The notes: generated from the sequence alone by a model not told the origin. Numbered from the stretch's first letter, positions 22,192 to 32,488 are shown. The stretch: DNA of 64,000 nucleotides from Fonsecaea monophora (GCF_001642475.1 NW_019173940.1:1-64000), one strand, 5' to 3'. A program made the numbers and translations.

Positions 22192-23370
22192 TCACTCTAG
22201 GTAATCAGGCCTCAACTCAAAATGAGTGTCCTTTGTCACTTTCTCAAAGTCCCCATCCTCGTAGAAGTTCGCCCGGACCTCAACCATGTCGTGACCCCCT
22301 GCCTTCATGAAGAAGTTTTGCTGTGACAAAGGTAGATGGCATCGCATCGTGTAATTCGGGTAGTGTGGGCTCTGTTCAACGGTGATACCACGTTAGCAAG
22401 CGGTTGATAATGACCAGCCATGTACCACCAACGTCCTGCTGCTACGAACCTGATACCCGAGGCCGATCATGATTCTATGCCTGTCTGTCCCATTTGGCAT
22501 CCCGGCATGCCACAACCTAAGATCGCGTATCATGATGTCGCCTGCTGAGCACTCTGGCTGCAGCGGTGGCCGGATCGCCATACGTGCTTCCTTGGCCTCT
22601 TCCGTGATGGCGGGAAGCGGTTCGCCCAAGCGGCCGTACTCGACAACCTCCTCCGGTTTGGTGGCGATGATCTGCTCGTGGGAAGTGGCGTGGGCGTGCG
22701 AGCCGAGCCAGAATTCCGTGGCACCGTTTTCAACAGTGAAGTCGCACAGCGGGATGTTCGCGATGAAGTAATACGGATACTGTGGGTGGGCGAACGAGCA
22801 GTCCTTGTGCGCTGGTTGGCGCATGCCCGATGTATCCGACAGCGCAACGTTCGACGTTAGCCAGTTCCATATGGGTTTATGGCCGAGGTAGCTGGATTGA
22901 GGCAGTCAGTCGCCTGAAGGACCGGCACGGAGGGGAGCAAGAGTCAAAGACCGGAGAGCAGACTGACGCGTTCGCAAGTTGCAGGAGGAACGGGTTAAAG
23001 TAGACATCGTCAAAGAGATATGACGAGTCCTTGACGGGCGGGCGTTGAAGGAAATTTGCTGTATGAAGACGTCCTGCATGTCAATGACTAGCTTCCAGAT
23101 TCTCAGTCCGGAGGGCATGTACGTACACTTGACGCAGTGATTATACAACTGGTCCGGATCTGCTCTCTTTCGGTCCGCGTCCTCGCACATTTTCTCATTC
23201 ACGGCTGCAATATGCGCCGGGTCAATCACGCCTTTGAGTACGACCAGACCGTCTTGGTGCATCGCCTCGAGTGCTCGCTGCAGCGTGGCTGGTGCATACT
23301 TGCCATTGCGCCGTTCGTCGGGTGACAGAGTGACAACCTGAACCTCGTCTTTCTGTAAGGTGGCAATCAT
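22192..23370 (-). CDS. Phytanoyl-CoA dioxygenase (PhyH) family Fe(II)/2-oxoglutarate enzyme
   Basis: Four exons on the minus strand (23127-23370, 22968-23058, 22450-22891, 22192-22371) give 318 residues, all junctions keeping frame with GTACGT, GTCAGT and GTTCGT donors. The iron-binding set is visible: His-140 and Asp-142 in QPAHKDCSFAHP, and His-240 in LRLWHAGMPN, with a nearby Arg in DRHR for 2-oxoglutarate. NIPLCDFTVENGATEFWLGS is the usual PhyH block. Such fungal proteins hydroxylate small molecules, often secondary metabolites. The last exon ends NFYEDGDFEKVTKDTHFEL and is needed to complete the jelly roll. The substrate is unknown. It neighbours an SDR and an MDR. Confidence 0.88.
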
Positions 23371-23908
23371 CGTGCTGCGCGGCCGGGTCGTCTTTTGAGG
23401 GGATAAACACGAGTCAAAAAGAAATTCCCGACCTCAAGGCTCTCAGAAGATACAAGGAGACCCAAACACTTCCTTGATGTCTCCATACCAACGACGAACA
23501 GCGCCCCAAGATATCCTGTCCCAGGACTTCTTGGCTTCACGGCATCAACTTGATAAGGCGCGCCTCCGACGCCGAATACTTGGTCAAAGCCTCATCCGTC
23601 GGCGTCTGAGAGGAGATGTCCGGCTGTCCGAACTGCCGGATAGGTGTTTTGCATTGACTCCATGGATCGGAGGGGCCTTATCGCTTGAGGGGCGCAAGGA
23701 GTGGCGCTTATCGTAAGGGATCGTCGTCCAGATCGAAAGTTCAAAAGGAGGTTGGCCCTGGACATCACGCACGTGACAGACAAATAGAGCGGCAACTTAA
23801 CATCGAATCGGGGATTAGCGTCACACTTTGTTCAAAGAATATATTCTACAAACCCCAAATTTGGGGGAAAATTCGTCTCTAGAACGGGTTGAAATTTATC
23901 TGCCAATT
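23371..23908. other. Intergenic spacer upstream of the dioxygenase and tRNA genes
   Basis: No gene recognised. It must hold the promoter of the dioxygenase gene (minus strand); the tRNA gene starts at its right end. Confidence 0.55.
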
Positions 23909-24049
23909 GCTCCGCTGGCGCAATGGTAGCGCGCCAGACTTCTATTGTTGAAATCTGGAGGGTACGTCTATTCTCTCCACCACCGCGCTTCCTCATCAAA
24001 AATTCTAATATGTTCCTCTTAGCTGTGTGTTCGAGTCCCACGCGGAGTG
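23909..24049 (+). tRNA. tRNA-Arg (UCU) with an 8-nt anticodon-loop intron and a 61-nt variable-loop insert
   Basis: Acceptor stem GCTCCGC pairs with GCGGAGT (G1-U72 wobble, as in yeast tRNA-Arg-UCU), discriminator G. D-arm GCGC/GCGC is perfect with loop AATGGTA. The anticodon stem CCAGA/TCTGG encloses CTTCTA-[8 nt]-A, giving anticodon TCT at 23941-23943 and a canonical-position intron TTGTTGAA at 23945-23952. The T-arm is GTGTG-TTCGAGT-CCCAC with one T-C mismatch (52-62). A box (23916-23926) and B box (24029-24038) are good, and TTTTT at 24057-24061 can stop Pol III. Between AGG and CT of the variable loop sit 61 extra bases (23962-24022). The cloverleaf closes properly only when they are removed. 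Whether it is functional is unknown. Confidence 0.85.
23962..24022 (+). other. 61-nt insert in the tRNA variable loop with spliceosomal intron signals
   Basis: The insert begins GTACGT, the same donor used by several protein genes in this window. It contains CTAAT (24005-24009), a fit to the fungal branch-site consensus CTRAY, with the putative branch A 14 nt before the final AG, and a pyrimidine-rich TTCCTCTTAG end. Its 61 nt is a normal fungal intron size. Removing it leaves a five-base variable loop, AGGCT. The ends do not pair with each other in an obvious bulge-helix-bulge. Confidence 0.6.
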
Positions 24050-24056
24050 TATCTTC

Positions 24057-24061
24057 TTTTT
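24057..24061 (+). terminator. Pol III T-run terminator of the tRNA gene
   Basis: Five T in a row eight bases after the discriminator base; a longer T run follows at about 24073-24084 as a possible back-up. Confidence 0.75.
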
Positions 24062-24922
24062 GCCACCCAATGGTTTTTTTTTTTGCAGTGCGTCAGAAGA
24101 GACATTCCAGGAATTTCTTGGAGTGGAATTTCTGACAAGATCTGTGAGTTTTTGGCCATACAGATACTGCGCTACTTAGGAGTGGTAAGCAAGCAACAAG
24201 ATTATGTATTATCTGTCTTGAATCCTGGACACACCTCAAACCTCATAAATCATACCTCCATATTCCCACGATAAAATCCGTTGTGATGAAATCCATCCGT
24301 GGTCGTCTCTCCTGGCTCAATCACTCGTAATGTTGCACTTGTTTTGCGCACCGAAGCATTGTCCAGTCCTTGACCTCAAGCAGTCACCAGAATAAGCAGC
24401 AATCTTCGTCTCCCGTCTTTGTTGGGACTTGAGGGTTATCGTCCGAAGAGATATTCCCTGTTAACCTTCCAGGAGTTCTTGATTTCTGACGGTGCGCAAA
24501 GGCCACAATCCACCTTCAAAAAGGTACGGAGCTCGATTCGGGCAGGTGAGGATCAATGGAAGACGGGAAGTCTGAAGTCTGCCTTGATAACCTCCGTAAA
24601 ATGTTTCAATGTCAGCTGACAAACGATCCACCATTTCGGTAGCCTGCCTACAAAGGTCGGCCTGAGTTCGTCTCGGAATCTAGGTTGCTTGAAGCGATCA
24701 GCTGCGAAGAGGTGGTGGTTTCTGCCCGTTATAGGTTGGAAGTGAGCAATGGACAAGCTTCGGCGTCAAACACCGAAACAGTATCTCATCGTTTCCTCTC
24801 AGACTGGATTGTTCTTTCTCAACCCAAATTGCAGACACGTCATCAAACCCTTGATTTCGGTAGAGATGGCTGTGTGAACACTCGCTCGGAGAACAAGTCC
24901 ATATAATGCACCACCCATCCAA
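24062..24922. other. Intergenic spacer downstream of the tRNA gene
   Basis: No gene supported. Two imperfect related segments occur, around 24100-24135 and 24447-24490, both containing forms of CATTCC/TATTCC and CCAGGAnTTCTTG...TTTCTGAC; they may be a diverged duplication. Confidence 0.4.
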
Positions 24923-27804
24923 CTACGCGGGCTGCTCGTCATCGTCAAAAATCTGGAAGGTGTTGTTGAGAATGGTCTCCACGACCTTCGCCTGCCATCC
25001 TGCGTCGGCTATATCAGGGCCGCCAGACATATTCCCATTCACGCCGCCCTGCTGCCCCATCAATGTGGGAGCGAACACGATGGCTAGGTTACTGTTGGTC
25101 ATCTTGTTCCTAGCGCTGTGCTGTGCAACTTTGTGCAGATGGATTGTCAATACTCGGAGAGTGGCATAGTTGGGGTCAGGCAGAGCATTGACAAGCGCAT
25201 GGACCGAATCTCTGCGCACGATTTCGTCTTCAATTCTTGCGGCTTGGATAAACTCTCGGTACTGTGCGGCCGTGAGTAATGGATCTGGCAGATCGCGAAG
25301 GAATTGTTTGAGGAGTGTGGTCACGGCAGCAATATCATCGTGGAAAGCCGCCGGGTTGCGAAGATCGACTGCGTTGGCATCTAAACGTTGGTTAGCTAGT
25401 GTTCTAATACTCGAGGTCAGTGATCTTACCATGATCGAACTGCTGTCGTAACTCCATAATGAAATTCGTGGATCCAGAAGTTCTGTAGATGCCTTCGACT
25501 TCTAATCCAAATAACTCGACGGCTTGAGTGCATTGCATGACAATCATCGGTACAGCGGATCCATCTCGTTGGAAGAGCTCGTCCAAGGATACCCCGAAGA
25601 CTGGTCGGATGGGTGGCCCTGGCCTCGGAGCCGCCTGAACTCTGGAGGGAAGTGTGTTCGCGCCACCAGGAGGAGCTGGACGAGGTGCGCCGTTCTGAGG
25701 TCCTGGCCCAGGGGCTCCACGACCGGCTCCTTGAGGACCATTTTGTGGAGGCTGGCCTCGACCCTGTGGTGGTTGACCGCGACCGACAGCTCCCGGAGGT
25801 GCTCCTCGACCCATTCCATTCGGAGGAGGCTGCCCACGTCCCATAGCACCTTGTGGTGGCTGACCTCGACCGGCACCGTTTGGCGGCGCCTGGCCTCTTC
25901 CTACTGGACCTGGCGCTGGTTGACCAGGGCCAGGTGCGCCTTGGGGCGGTTGTCCTCTGCCTATTGCGCCTGGTGGTGCCTGACCTGGGTTGGCTCCAGC
26001 CTGAGGTGGTTGGCCCCGTCCTACTGCGCCTGGTGGTGCTTGGCCTGTATTGGCTCCGGCCTGGGGTGGTTGTCCCCGTCCTACTGCGCCCGGTGGTGCT
26101 TGCCCACGACCCATGCCTTGTGGCGGTTGTCCTCGGCCCATGCCTTGCGGCGGTTGTCCTCGACCTTGTGGTGGCTGTCCACGACCCATCCCTTGCTGGG
26201 GTGGGCTGCCTTGACCTTGAGGGCCCATTTGGCCGGGTTGGCCGTTCTGCTGAGTTCCTGGAGCCTGTTGCTGACCAGGAGGTTGCCCTTGGGACACGGT
26301 CCGGACATGACCGGGTCCTACACCAGGAGCTTGGCTTGCGACGACGGTTACAGTCTGGGCCACGGCTCCAGGTGGCTGATTGCCGGCGGCAGGATTCTGG
26401 GGAGGCTGTTGCGGACCAGGTGGTCTTTGAACAGCACCTTGAGCACCTGGGGGCGCTCCCATCTGTGGCCGTTGCTGTGGGGCCGCTTGTCCAGGTACCA
26501 GACTTGGCGGATGGTATTGCGACTGAGAGCCATCATCGTAATACTCCTCGCCTGGGTATGGAGTGACTCCTGAAACTTGCCTTCCGTGGCCAGGGGCATA
26601 GGGATCTTCGTTGGAGTATTGATCGGTAAATCCAGGCTGCTGTTGTTTTGGCGAGAGCGAGGGATGTTGTTCGAATCTGATGTCGTTTGGTCTCATCGGA
26701 ACCTGGTTGCTAAATCCAAGGACGAAATCGATCAAGTCTTTCTCATTATTGACTCCTGAAGCCAACTCGCGTAGACTCTTGGTGCCTTGACCCGGGATTG
26801 GCGATGGCCCTTTGACGGGCGCAATGCATAGTCCGAATCCCACCAGCAGCTTCTCACTGAGGTCAGCGAATTTCTGCACATGCAGACTCAGGCCCGCGTC
26901 AGTCTCCCTGATGAGTTCCGAGAGGGCATTGGTCGTTTGCGGTCTCAGAGTGCTGAGTAACTCATTTCGCTGACTCGATGCGGCTTCAACTTTGGCGGAA
27001 TAATCAGCGTCGGCAGCTTCGAGTTTGTGTCGCAACTCTTCTTCCAGCTGAGCAGCGGATCGCTTGAGACCGAACTTGCCAGACTGCCGTTCCCCGGTTC
27101 TGGCGCGGTCGTACTGCTCTGCCAGCGAGTTGTATCGGTGTTTGGCCTTCTCCATGGCAGCTTCTGCGTCGGCCACCCGTTTTTCAGCATTCATGCCTGT
27201 CTGCTTCCAGTGTTTCCGCGCTCTTTCGGAATTGGATGCCAGCTCGTGCAGTTCCTCCGACATGCCATATAGCGTCGCGACATATTGTAAGGCATGGTCT
27301 GCCATTCGCTCATGAATGCTGGTCATTTCCTTGAAATTCTGAGCAAACGTCCCTTGTCTGCTATCTGGTCTTCCTATCGACTCGGACGTGTTCCGGCTCA
27401 GTCTCTTCAGGCCCTGCGCATGTTTGTCCTCCAAAATTGATCTTTCTTTCAGGAACGCCGCAAAGTCCTAACACCACGGTCAGCAAAGCCGCATGGAGTG
27501 TCGACGGTTAGGGAGACGGTACTTTAGTAGAGCTGATGCTTTGTTTCAATCGGTTCAATAACGTGCTCAGTCCGATCTGGAGGGGTTGGTCAACCGCAAG
27601 CCACAACGGAAACTCTTGACTCGCGCTTACATCTGAAGAGAGAACCTGTTGCACTCTTTCTCGGGACGCAGGGTCCACATCTGATCCAGCACCCTCCGCC
27701 GCAGGAATCGGAGGGAGAGGCTGCCCATTATCTTGGGGGACATTGGGTGCTCGAGCGCCCATGGCACCATTCATGGGCGCACCTGGCTGAACGGCAGCAG
27801 CCAT
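24923..27804 (-). CDS. F-BAR and RhoGAP domain protein (Rgd1-like)
   Basis: Three exons on the minus strand (27523-27804, 25430-27467, 24923-25380) encode 925 residues; introns of 55 and 49 nt. After a disordered N-terminus, the F-BAR region runs from about residue 80 to 340 (DFAAFLKERSILEDKHAQGL, then long coiled coil). Residues 510-685 are a Gly/Arg/Gln/Pro linker with twelve GRGQ units, mainly GRGQPPQ. The RhoGAP domain starts at FGVSLDELFQRD (about 716); Arg-756 in GIYRTSG is the arginine finger. Such proteins bind curved membrane and stimulate GTP hydrolysis by Rho-type GTPases; yeast Rgd1 acts on Rho3 and Rho4 in polarity and wall integrity. The start ATG opens with MAAAVQPGAPMNGAMG. 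The orthology to Rgd1 is inferred from architecture. Confidence 0.92.
25700..26215 (-). repeat. Coding tandem repeat GRGQPPQ/GRGQAPP
   Basis: Imperfect tandem units of 21-45 nt inside exon 2 of the RhoGAP gene, encoding twelve GRGQ cores with spacers such as AVGRGQPPQAGAN. Unit spacing is irregular, so the array has been expanding or contracting. The opposite strand stays open through it for 349 codons purely because of the repeat. Confidence 0.85.
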
Positions 27805-28613
27805 GTCTGACAGCCTGGTGGGTAGCCAGGTTCAACGGGAATCGGAGGACGCGGGGAGTAGCTGCAAGCGATGGAAGGAGGGACGACATACGGCAGCTCT
27901 CAAGGCTCGAGTCGGCTGCTTTGGAGGATGAACGAGAAAAGAGAATGAAGGTTGGGGGAATCCTGCACAGTTCTGTTTGGAATGATGTGACGAATTCGGC
28001 CCTTGGGGTTCCTTGATCTAAGAATCTCCTTGTGCTCTTTCCCGGCACGCGCAGGGTTCCAGGAAACGGGCCGTCAAAAAGCCAACAACCCCAATAACTC
28101 GTACTCGTTACATACTACGATCGACCGAGGCCCCATCCTGTGAAGCTTAGACAGACCCCTTCGGCGTCCTAGAGGCGTCATCCTGGTTAGGCTGCGCCTC
28201 CCTCCGCCACAGGCATTGCCGTGGCCATCTGGCCATCCCCCCCACCCTTACGCCCCAAGCTCTTCGCTTGATACGCGTATTTGCCTTCTATCGCCCGCGG
28301 GCAATCCCTATTTTCCGTACCAAGATCGTCATCGCAGGATTTAAAGGGTGCCTCCCGTGGATACTGTGCATGTACCGAGTACATATCCTTGAATTTCCCT
28401 AGCCTGACAGGGGCCAAAAGCTGGCGCCCAAGGTGTATTATTGGCATCAGCGCGCACCATAAGCTTACACACGCATATCTACGACCTACTGCCTACGTAC
28501 CAGCGCCAACAGCCCCCTGCAAATACTTGTATCGAGGTATAATACTGACTGGTGCGCATTGTGGAGCGCGTCTATGCACTTTCATACCACTAGAATATGA
28601 TTACTGCCGACTA
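27805..28613. other. Intergenic region between RhoGAP and NmrA-like genes
   Basis: A small open frame of 86 codons on the minus strand (28187-28447, starting MPIIHLGRQLLAP) is ATG-started but unrecognised, and the dispersed 10-mer TACCGAGTAC (28373-28382) lies within it, which argues that this is non-coding. I call no gene. Confidence 0.45.
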
Positions 28614-29720
28614 CTACAATCTCCCCTTCCGCCTGTCCTCACCGAGCTTAAGCACAGGCTTGAGGTTTTCCGGCTGTACACGGTCCCAAAGACTCCCTAG
28701 TCCCAGTTTCTGGCCTCGAGTGTCTTCTTTCCGAAAGAACTCTTCTGCCGATCTGATCCTGGCGGGGTGGATCTCATCTAGGAGCTTGTAATCTCGACGA
28801 ATGACACCCTCGTTGCGCCCGGAATACTTCCACATATTGAAGAAACCAGTGAAGTTCTGCTTGAAGGTCATAAAGGCCGGGTCGTTGGGGTCCGAATTGT
28901 ACCCTGCCCCACTGTTGGCAGCCGCCGCCACGTTGCCAGTCGCCCAATAAGTGTCCAGATCGGTGTCAATGTATCGAGCCGGGTGACCGGTGACCTTCTC
29001 AAACGCTTTCGCCAGGTCGGCGTAGTGGATGTGATCGATGGCAACTTCGAGATCCATGCCGTTGGATCTCTCCGGATGGTCAAACAGCCAGCGAGCGTAG
29101 TACTCGCAGTCATCCAGCGCGACGTGAACCACAGCCCCATCTCCAATGGGGCATCGCCATGTCACAACACCGTCCTCGACCTTGGGCGTGAAGATGGTGT
29201 GTTTGGCGATGCTCATCTCGATATAGGGTCCAGTGGTAAAGACCGCGACGCCCATACGGTGGTGGTTGTCCTTGTTCTGGGTGAGGATCCATTCTCCGAC
29301 CCGGCCTTTGCCATCATAGTGTCCGGTCCGAAATTTGGGGTCGTACTGGCTCTTCTTGTAGACGTAGTCGAGATTCCCATAGACATAGAACTTGATATCC
29401 TCTTCGAGAGCCAGCTCATACGATCTAATTGCCCAGTAGATCTCCGTCTTCTCGCCGCAGTTGAACCCGTCAATGTTGACAAAGGCTCCGTCACAGCCTC
29501 GGAACAATTTGCGAAGGTCCCCTTCGTTGGCGAAAGAGCCTTCCATCAACTCCACATTCCCCAATGCAACCAGCTCCTTGGCCCGTCGAGAATTGACGTC
29601 CCGCGTCAGGATCCGACACCGGTACTTTTTGTCCTTGACCAGACCGCGCACGACGGGGATGCCTTGGGCACCAGTGCCGCCGATCACGGCAATGTAAGAT
29701 GTGTGATGGAGAGCAGACAT
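28614..29720 (-). CDS. NmrA-like NAD(P)-binding protein
   Basis: Single exon, 368 residues. The N-terminus IAVIGGTGAQGIPVVRGLV is the GxxGxxG Rossmann motif of the NmrA/HSCARG group of atypical SDRs. The usual SDR Tyr-x3-Lys catalytic pair is not evident in the expected place; FYVYGNLDYVYKKSQYD occupies that region. NmrA proteins sense NAD(P) state and can bind and restrain transcription factors; others are true reductases (isoflavone-reductase type). It is followed upstream on the same strand by a small unknown gene and a bZIP regulator, which makes a regulatory role attractive but unproven. Confidence 0.9.
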   Translation of the reverse strand: MSALHHTSYIAVIGGTGAQGIPVVRGLVKDKKYRCRILTRDVNSRRAKELVALGNVELMEGSFANEGDLRKLFRGCDGAFVNIDGFNCGEKTEIYWAIRSYELALEEDIKFYVYGNLDYVYKKSQYDPKFRTGHYDGKGRVGEWILTQNKDNHHRMGVAVFTTGPYIEMSIAKHTIFTPKVEDGVVTWRCPIGDGAVVHVALDDCEYYARWLFDHPERSNGMDLEVAIDHIHYADLAKAFEKVTGHPARYIDTDLDTYWATGNVAAAANSGAGYNSDPNDPAFMTFKQNFTGFFNMWKYSGRNEGVIRRDYKLLDEIHPARIRSAEEFFRKEDTRGQKLGLGSLWDRVQPENLKPVLKLGEDRRKGRL

Positions 29721-29864
29721 TGTGTTGCAGGTGTACGCAGACGCGATGCAGAGCAGGAGAGATACAGGTGAAGAAAAGACCTACCTGTATCATAACTAGA
29801 GCAATTTCAACGTCTTAAGAAGTCCATAATTAGGATTCTTCATTGATTAGTCTTCCAACACGTT

Positions 29865-30498
29865 TTAGCGTTTCCTCCACCTCTCATCGATGTGTTTACT
29901 AAACTCGACTCTGATGGGGTTGTACGAGACCCGTAGGACGTCAATCTGCAGGAAATCGGGAGGTGCATTGAATACATGGTGTGCAGCTGAAGGTATCGCT
30001 GTGGCTTCTGGTCGCATGATGGACAGACGAGGGAGGTCTGTAGATGCTTCAAAAGTAACATGATGAAGACCAATAATATATTCCAGGGGAAGTACAGGCC
30101 TGACAAGTCATGGTGGGAACCGTCACGCTTAGCGGCTTGTCTTGGGTACCGAGGCCCCAGGCTTTGACTATTCCTTCGTAGAGGGCTCGTCTGGATTTCT
30201 CAAGGTCAAGACCACTCATCTTTCCAAGGGAACAGGTCGTGAAGAAACTAATCATAACGACTATACGCGGCTCTTCTAATACATCTCCACCCATCGCGTA
30301 CTTTCGATCGGGATTATGGGAACTTGAAGCATCCACTGGGTCACCGAAGGGGACCATTCCGGCTGCGGGAAGTGAAAACGTTCTCGACTCAGCCACCAGC
30401 TCCACGCATTCTTGTTGCAGCAATGGGAGTTTGGAAGTCGTCATTAGCGTCTTGTTGATGCCCATGGTCCATCTATCTACAAGTACGAATGGTGCCAT
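29865..30498 (-). CDS. Unrecognised small protein, possibly tautomerase-like
   Basis: The minus strand stays open from 30636 to 30049. The first in-frame ATG is at 30498 (MAPFVLVDRWTMGINKTL). A proposed exon 1 of 30096-30498 joined to 29865-30037 by a 58-nt intron (GTACTT...ACAG) gives 191 residues ending SYNPIRVEFSKHIDERWRKR, a second open stretch that looks coding. A donor further upstream (GGTACC at about 30148) would also keep frame. The segment DLEKSRRALYEGIVKAWGLG weakly recalls the helix of 4-oxalocrotonate-tautomerase/MIF proteins, but the N-terminal catalytic Pro is missing. It starts 165 bases after the bZIP gene stop, same strand. Treat gene structure and family as tentative. Confidence 0.4.
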
Positions 30499-30662
30499 GA
30501 CCGCCACTTGGTGATTTGCCTCACACGACCGCCAGAGCAACGCTTCCTCGACCACTTCGTTCGATGGGGGGATGTGTGGGCTGTTACAGAAGCATTGAAG
30601 TGGCGCCCCGTCGGGGGTTATCAATGGCACAATCACCTCTAGGCGGGACCTGAACTATCCGT

Positions 30663-31756
30663 TCACTCAACTTCCAGAACCCTCTCAAAGTCCAGGGGCT
30701 CCTCTCCACGGCTCGTCCGCCATCTGTTCGTGGACAGCTGAACATTGATCGCTCCTTTGAGCAGCCAGGGCCATTTGCGCGCAAATGACTCTGTCACTTC
30801 CCATCCGGTCGAATCCCACGGTTCTGCCCACACAATCAATCCGTTCTTTTGCTGAGTGTCGAGGTCGCCCAAGCCCGTGTAGTTACCATCCCCAACCATG
30901 TCGAGGCACAGCTGAAGGTCGTCAATGTTATCTTCCCCGTATCGGAGGATGTTGTCTCTGATTTGCGGATCCGGAAAGATGTCCCACATCGGATGGTGTG
31001 CCATGGTCTTTTGCAGCTCCGTCGGCTGCAGTGAGGGTGGCAAGTGCCGTATGTTGGAGGTGGCACTCGGTGACAGGGGTAGGAACGGGGAAGGGTAGTC
31101 GTCGAGGTACATCAGGTTCAGGTCAAGGCCCAGCAAATGGGTGTTTGAGATGAACGCCCGGTACACATTGTAGTAGACCAGGGAGATCAGGTGGTCGGAC
31201 GGAAGCGGATACATCCATGCGTTTTCCTGATCGTTCAACAACTTCTCCCCTATATCCTTGACTATGGCTAGCCGGTTTTCCAGCAGCACTTCGTACCATC
31301 GCTGACAGGAGTTCTTGCTCCGGATGGACACAAAAGGCGACCGATCTGTCGGGCCGGTCGACTGAAGGGCAGTGATCCATTCAAGGTGATTGACCCTCTT
31401 GTTCTTCAAGGCCAACAGGTCGTTGAGATCGGCTCGCTCTGCCAGTGGAACCTCTTTGGGCCTTGGAGCTTGAGAGGAGCTAGTGCTCTCCGAGGCGTCC
31501 TCCGCAGACTTCTTCAGCGCGGCCTTGCGTCGTCCTATTCGACAAGTCAGCGGTCTACATTGAGACGGGGAATGCCAGCATGCGCTCGGGCGCGGGGAGC
31601 GGGACAGATCCCAAACTTACTCGCCGCCCGCTGGTTCAATCGGTTCTGAAGTTTACGACGAGTGACAGGGTCCGTGATCCCAGACCATTCCTCATCCAAC
31701 GACTGCACATCAGGGTGCAGTTTCAATTCGGCATGCAGACCTTGTGGAAGTGGCAT
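30663..31756 (-). CDS. bZIP transcription factor with DUF3425 domain
   Basis: Two exons, 31621-31756 and 30663-31534, encode 335 residues; the 86-nt intron (GTAAGT...ATAG) cuts through the DNA-binding basic region, RRKLQNRLNQRAARRRK (residues 33-49). Asn-38 and Arg-46 stand at the invariant N-x7-R spacing. A regular leucine zipper does not follow, as is usual for this fungal class. The rest is a DUF3425 domain, with WDIFPDPQIRDNIL and a terminal NRWRTSRGEEPLDFE. Such regulators control stress and secondary-metabolism genes in Aspergillus. It is divergent from an SDR at 32489 and lies on the same strand as the NmrA-like gene. Confidence 0.9.
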
Positions 31757-32488
31757 GGCCTCTCTCTCTCTCTCTTCTTGATTCTGCTATCTTTCAAGGG
31801 GTATATCCTGCACTCGTTTCAAGGTTTGGAAAGACGATGCTAATGCGTTGCAGCCGGGACGGACCCTCCGTTTTTATCTGCAGCTTGCTGACATGAATAT
31901 CAATGCCCCAGACTGCAAGGGACAGCGGTGGTAGCTCAGGTCTAGGTTGATGCCAGGCAGCCAGCAAAAGGCACACAGATTGTCAAATGTGGTGTGTCAG
32001 CATTCGCTGAAATGCGTGCAATATGTGATTGGCCGGTTTAGATCCACCTCACGCAGGTCGCTGACAGGTGGAACCTCGGATTCTCCCTAAAAGCCAATTA
32101 GAATGACAAACGGATCGGATCAACATGTTTCCAATATTCCCTACATATGGAGAGCAATGTCAGCAACGAGGCTGGACTCCTAAGAGATGCTTCTTGTTCA
32201 TTCAGTTTCATCCACATACGTCACCGAGGACAGTCCTTCCGCGAAGAATTTACTGGGAAACGTGCGCGCAAATCTGCTTGAGGGCGGAATGAGCTCATGT
32301 AGACCGGAATGGAAACGACGTATAAATACAACCGGGCTTCAGGACGTCCAGAAGGATGGACCGCAATTCACTCCCGGCGCAAACAAATACAACAATAACA
32401 CAAAGCACCATCTAAAAAAAAAGCAGCACTGACAGACGCTTATCATATATCAACTCCTCACATCTAAACCAATCTCGGATCTCCAACT
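31757..32488. other. Divergent promoter between bZIP and SDR genes
   Basis: A 732-base spacer between two divergent starts, likely to hold both promoters. A TATA-like TATAAATAC lies at 32321-32329, about 165 bases before the SDR start. A CT microsatellite (about 31759-31776 on the plus strand) directly precedes the bZIP ATG. Confidence 0.55.
32321..32329 (+). promoter_or_regulatory. TATA-like element upstream of SDR gene
   Basis: TATAAATAC on the plus strand, about 165 bases before the ATG at 32489, a plausible TATA box if the leader is about 130 bases. Confidence 0.35.

Noticed and set aside
23909..24049. Reading the tRNA insert as one long anticodon-loop intron
   Set aside because: The 3' anticodon stem TCTGG lies before the insert, so the long block is in the variable loop and separate from the 8-nt intron.
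25524..26573. 349-codon plus-strand frame of Trp/Leu/Ser-rich repeats
   Set aside because: It is the reverse reading of the GRGQPPQ repeat in the RhoGAP gene and owes its openness to that repeat.
28187..28447. 86-codon ATG-started frame MPIIHLGRQLLAP...
   Set aside because: Plausible composition, but it includes a copy of the dispersed non-coding 10-mer and has no recognised relative.
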